Part shown: positions 61,801-64,000 of the stretch, in pieces
Position numbering within the stretch: the stretch's first letter is position 1
How the letters are laid out: each line of letters starts with the position of its first letter
Source of the DNA: Eutreptiella sp. 'Long Island Sound 2002'
Lineage: Eukaryota; Euglenozoa; Euglenophyceae; Eutreptiales; Eutreptiaceae
Direction of reading: 5' to 3'
NCBI GenBank assembly: GCA_964036045.1
Contig: OZ038382.1
Coordinates: 40,874,090 to 40,938,089 of the forward strand
Length of the DNA stretch: 64,000 nucleotides
Position numbers and translations under genes: made by a program
The notes under the pieces: model-generated
Told to the model about the DNA's origin: nothing
The model's input: only the letters and a program-made list of their open reading frames with translations
Databases searched by the model: none

Positions 61801-63798
61801 CTCAAGCACAGCTACCCTGACGACAAGTGGGTCCTAGTACCTCTGGGCCACTGGAACTGGAAGTGGAACCAGGCCAGGGGGAACTACTCCACCTATGAGC
61901 AGGAACTGCTCGCGGGTATGCTGGTGCTATCCTCACAAGCACGACTGTTGGGGAGTAACCCTGTGGTCTGGCTATGCGACCAAGAACCGGTCCGCAGTTT
62001 CCAGAAGGCCCCCCCACCTGAGAAGGCCAAGCTACGTCGCTGGTGGACCTACCTCAGTCAACTACGGCTGACGGTACACCATATCCAGGGAGTGAAGATT
62101 GAGTGTGCCGACTACATCAGCCGCAACAACTTCGACGCCCTGATTGGTGCCCGGTCTGAAGCGCTGGCTAAGGAAGCGTTCAGCCGTATGGACGTACACC
62201 TGGACCTTAACATGACCATGATACGCCCCCTGGATGGACTCCAACAATCGGAGTACCTACAGGAGTTTGGGGATATCTACCGGCGCCTGGAGAAACGCCT
62301 TGAACCCCTCCTGGTCAACCAAGACCAGTGGAAGCGGGACAAGAGCTACCTCTGGCACGAGGACCGCATCGTGGTGCCTAGTGACCGAGTCCCAGCGCTG
62401 CTGAAGTGGACCCATGAGTCCAGTGGTCATGTGGGTGCTGACCGTACCCTGGGGCTGTTCAAGCAGTGGTTCCACACTACGTGGACTGACGACCAGCTGC
62501 GGAAGACGCTCCTGCCTATCGTGGACAAGTGCCCGTGCAGGTCCTGTAAACCAGGGGATATCAGGGACAGAGGTCTCTACTCGACCCTGCCCATCCCTCA
62601 CTGTGCTAACAGTGTTCTATACGTGGACTACACGGAGATGCCGAAGTTCGGGGGCTATGACTTCGCCCTCGTGGTAACCTGTGGGTTGACCAGGTTTACC
62701 AGGGTGTTCCCATGTACCAAGCACATTACCGGAGAGGAGACTATCAAGATACTCCTGGAGGAGTGGTTTTGTGTCTATGGGGCGCCCAAGGAGATCAACT
62801 CCGATGAGGACGTACGAGTACGCTCAGATACTGGCTGGTACAAGAGGGTCCTGAGGTCCCTCAATGTCCAGGTGTCTACGGGGATCCCCTACTCTCACAC
62901 GAGCAACCCCCTATGTGAGCGACAGATTCGTGTCCTGAAGGAGAACGTCAGGATATGGTGCAAAACTGAACGCACCAGAGACTGGGTGAGACTACTCCCC
63001 GTCATATCCTTGATGATGAACTCCCAAGAGAGTTCAGCTACTGGCTACTCGCCACATGAGCTATTCATGGGGCGCCCGGCATGGTTCCTACATGCCCCCT
63101 ATCCAGAAGACACCCATTCTTCGGTGGGTGAATGGGTCCAAGAGCAACAAGCGAAGGTGGACAAGGCCAAGGCTATGCTCCAGAGAGTGAGGGAGCGTCA
63201 GTGGAACAAGAAGAACAAGCACCGTGTACCGGCCACCTACCAAGAAGGGGACTGGGTGCTGGTGCACCACAGTCGACTACCTGCCTGGCCACGCTCTACC
63301 AGCGATGACCCATACTTCGGGCCGTACAAGATCCTATCTGTGGATGGGCATCGTATCACCGTGCGGTGTTCTCCCCGACTAGGGGGGACCCTGGTGTGCG
63401 CCGCTCAACACCTGAAGCGCTACCATGATCCTGAAGACCTCTGTGGGGAGGAGTGGGAGCTGAACGACGAGGAAATCGCCGCTCTGGACCTACAAGGGGC
63501 TGCCAGCCCTATGGAAGTTGAAGGTGAACTCCCCGACATGAACGCCGAGGAGATGGCTAAAGAGGGCTTCTACCTGGTGAAGTCTGTCCTACGCCACCGC
63601 TATCGCCAGGGTTGGCGCTTCCTCACCCTCTGGGAAGGGTTTGGAGTCCAAGAGGCCACCTGGGAGCCCTTCTCTGCATTTGTTCTACCTGAGGGACGCC
63701 TAAACTCAGTTCTGGTTGACTACTTGTCCCAGAACAACCTTGGTGAGTTGTTGAGGCTCGCTGAGACGCTTGCCTCCAAGAATAAAGCTGGGGACTGA
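58870..63798 (+). CDS. pol: E2 Pol polyprotein (PR, Dam-like, RT, RNase H, INT, chromodomain)
   Basis: Numbered from the GTG at 58900 (1632 residues). Protease: LDTGATISI with Asp 18, second half FVLGTDFF. About 173-290: Dam/DIRS-methyltransferase-like domain (VELFAS at 173, GNPRF at 208-212, CSPDWG), aligning with that of E1 but with NPRF for NPPF. A Cys-rich patch (CVCEPPKACLCC) lies near 500. RT: LVVDYGELNKK, MPFGVANAP, and HIDD at 775-778 where YxDD is usual. RNase H: VTDASN near 928, with EQELLAG and LCDQE. Integrase: HESSGHVGA...CPCRSC zinc arm, then D (VDYTEM), D (NSDEDV), E (NPLCERQ). Chromodomain at about 1556-1605 (FLTLWEGFG, ATWEPF). No internal stop. Confidence 0.93.
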   Translation, partial: RGRSGGTQDLVFWVRIRLGGREYLGVLDTGATISIVAKKTLPCGSLKNTMTTAAIRMGDGHVVHSCGDCEVEVPMGSRTIAHRFYVMDTDAFDFVLGTDFFVQHSQIQSLTLQVPYLLYVDSGSGRESVPLEQSEHTSSYLRLSKEEPSNMMAASKTEDYQLLGEVLDQGLKELGYSREDLSVELFASDKQHVLDLYCSKGKNCSYKFYWPSFGMAYGNPRFSELGKVLTKVALERSRMVLCSPDWGAHGGNEYWRTLLDKLTISSVRLPDEAIYVPLGRKTPIGKPGWGSMLSVVDGSLTTIPWEDLDPTLVQAIQRESDGLALGDLKDRLRTQDAVETTPGGDEYVVTDTNAPNSPCHVPVPDGVSECGLSELPSSIHSDDETEHDAFFVQTAVEEVENAEYVAPLKPLLSMRVEDPVDEELDPRSRLREYVDSKRKLVAKKLCYAKPTSSSWPLKQGRMGDLSQLKEDLEQKITTWQREVDLKLMKSVWGAHVRTPEEDDLSEECVCEPPKACLCCHRPPEMVEQDLLYAYQGLKDATAGEESVEDHLPTSIQGASNLHSDEDMEDKIKVLDPRVQKLIRTYLEVFGELPPPASCDKLVQMDLKLKPEFVGHKIRRRPYPAPKEQADEIERQIQECIDAGLVLEYKDGDYPLHCSPCFLVAKPGSTAKRLVVDYGELNKKTLNHSGSIPNMESTLEKIASCRYKTKMDKRSGFWQVDLTPNAQELLAFITPQGRVFKWKVMPFGVANAPALFQELMNKILSILRRRPKVQELISRGAQMEAHIDDVCLGTNTQEDHLILLGEFYAVWQENHTRLKLEKCEFMQETMQYLGFDVGYGWWTPAASKAEPLMDAKVRHEDPKKGLHDVRSFIGACNFYRRHIKNFTYTSAVLTDLIKKSTTWRWGPQEQQAFDELKDKVANAKCLGVPRAQGEIILVTDASNVGGGGTLFQWQALEKEEFDSAISQWGTEGLNRDGTLKHSYPDDKWVLVPLGHWNWKWNQARGNYSTYEQELLAGMLVLSSQARLLGSNPVVWLCDQEPVRSFQKAPPPEKAKLRRWWTYLSQLRLTVHHIQGVKIECADYISRNNFDALIGARSEALAKEAFSRMDVHLDLNMTMIRPLDGLQQSEYLQEFGDIYRRLEKRLEPLLVNQDQWKRDKSYLWHEDRIVVPSDRVPALLKWTHESSGHVGADRTLGLFKQWFHTTWTDDQLRKTLLPIVDKCPCRSCKPGDIRDRGLYSTLPIPHCANSVLYVDYTEMPKFGGYDFALVVTCGLTRFTRVFPCTKHITGEETIKILLEEWFCVYGAPKEINSDEDVRVRSDTGWYKRVLRSLNVQVSTGIPYSHTSNPLCERQIRVLKENVRIWCKTERTRDWVRLLPVISLMMNSQESSATGYSPHELFMGRPAWFLHAPYPEDTHSSVGEWVQEQQAKVDKAKAMLQRVRERQWNKKNKHRVPATYQEGDWVLVHHSRLPAWPRSTSDDPYFGPYKILSVDGHRITVRCSPRLGGTLVCAAQHLKRYHDPEDLCGEEWELNDEEIAALDLQGAASPMEVEGELPDMNAEEMAKEGFYLVKSVLRHRYRQGWRFLTLWEGFGVQEATWEPFSAFVLPEGRLNSVLVDYLSQNNLGELLRLAETLASKNKAGD

Positions 63799-64000
63799 AC
63801 CTTACCCTTACCTGCCAAAGCGTATGTGTGAGTGTGCTAGTCCTAAGGTCCTGAGAGCAAGCCGCAGAAGTGGTGTCCTAATTATACCCAAGTCTGCGCC
63901 CTTGCTGAACCTGGAGGGTTGGCTTATTGATGCCACGGGGTACGCCCCGGGTCTCCCCTCCCCTATGCGCCCAATCTCTGTGCTGGCGCAAAACCTTGGG
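63799..64000 (+). other. E2 3' region after pol, truncated by the window end
   Basis: About 200 bases following the pol TGA. No match to the 55486-56282 segment is visible, so the 3' LTR, if present, starts beyond 64000. I see no gene. Confidence 0.5.

Larger units (their letters stand above)
56283..64000 (+). mobile_element. E2: Ty3/gypsy-type LTR retrotransposon, 3' end outside the window
   Basis: A second chromodomain gypsy-type element with gag (56368-58869) and pol (58870-63798) in one frame separated by a TGA. It is unrelated to E1 at close range: different Gag, DTG rather than DNG protease, higher GC. It shares the overall order and the Dam-like domain between protease and RT. A primer-site candidate lies at 56283. 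The 3' LTR, polypurine tract and right target duplication are not in the window, so completeness cannot be judged. Confidence 0.85.

Noticed and set aside
1-64000. CRISPR arrays, operons or bacterial mobile elements
   Set aside because: The tandem repeats have no repeat-spacer pattern, and all coding evidence is for eukaryotic retroelements.

Overview
The window is repetitive nuclear DNA from a eukaryote. It holds no bacterial-style genes and no intact host gene. It consists of three autonomous retroelements, a large satellite-like tandem array and one broken fragment of a housekeeping gene. A microalgal protist, possibly a dinoflagellate, would fit the GC-rich low-complexity DNA, the abundant retroelements and the fragment of pyrophosphate-dependent phosphofructokinase. 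No diagnostic marker such as rRNA or a spliced leader was found, so the taxon is only a guess.

Layout. 1-291 is the end of a tandem array of about 420 bp units. 292-10567 is a complete 10,276 bp Ty3/gypsy-type LTR retrotransposon (called E1 here), inserted into one unit with a 5 bp target duplication (GGCCA) and two 480 bp LTRs that look identical. 10568-35017 is the same array continuing, roughly 55 units of 418-423 bp with dimeric higher-order structure. It is interrupted at 22736-23873 by a copy of the DNA that borders the array's right end at 35018. 35018-36941 is GC-rich, poly-T-rich flank. 36942-37356 (minus) is the C-terminal part of a PPi-dependent 6-phosphofructokinase with a frameshift. 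37879-51538 (minus) is a long LINE-like non-LTR element with a 5' coding segment (ORF0), ORF1, ORF2 (AP endonuclease, reverse transcriptase, RNase H) and an overlapping ORF3 with a Ulp1/C48-like cysteine protease. 51539-55485 is GGT/GTT-rich DNA with diverged repeats about 1 kb apart. 55486-64000 holds a second Ty3/gypsy-type element (E2), whose 3' end lies beyond the window.

How the genes work together. In E1 and E2, Gag would form the particle and Pol supplies protease, reverse transcriptase, RNase H, integrase and a C-terminal chromodomain. Between protease and reverse transcriptase both Pol proteins carry an extra domain resembling the Dam-like methyltransferase region of DIRS elements. 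In both elements pol is in the same frame as gag behind a single stop codon (UAG in E1, UGA followed by CGG in E2). The first in-frame ATG of pol lies downstream of the protease catalytic Asp, so stop readthrough is the simplest way to make Gag-Pol. The LINE repeats the theme: ORF0, ORF1 and ORF2 share one reading frame and are separated only by UAG, UAG and UGA (again followed by CGG).

The most interesting signals are this shared in-frame-stop arrangement in three different retroelements, the methyltransferase-like domain inside gypsy Pol, the E1 gag that starts inside the LTR so that the primer-binding site lies in coding sequence, and the protease ORF of the LINE.
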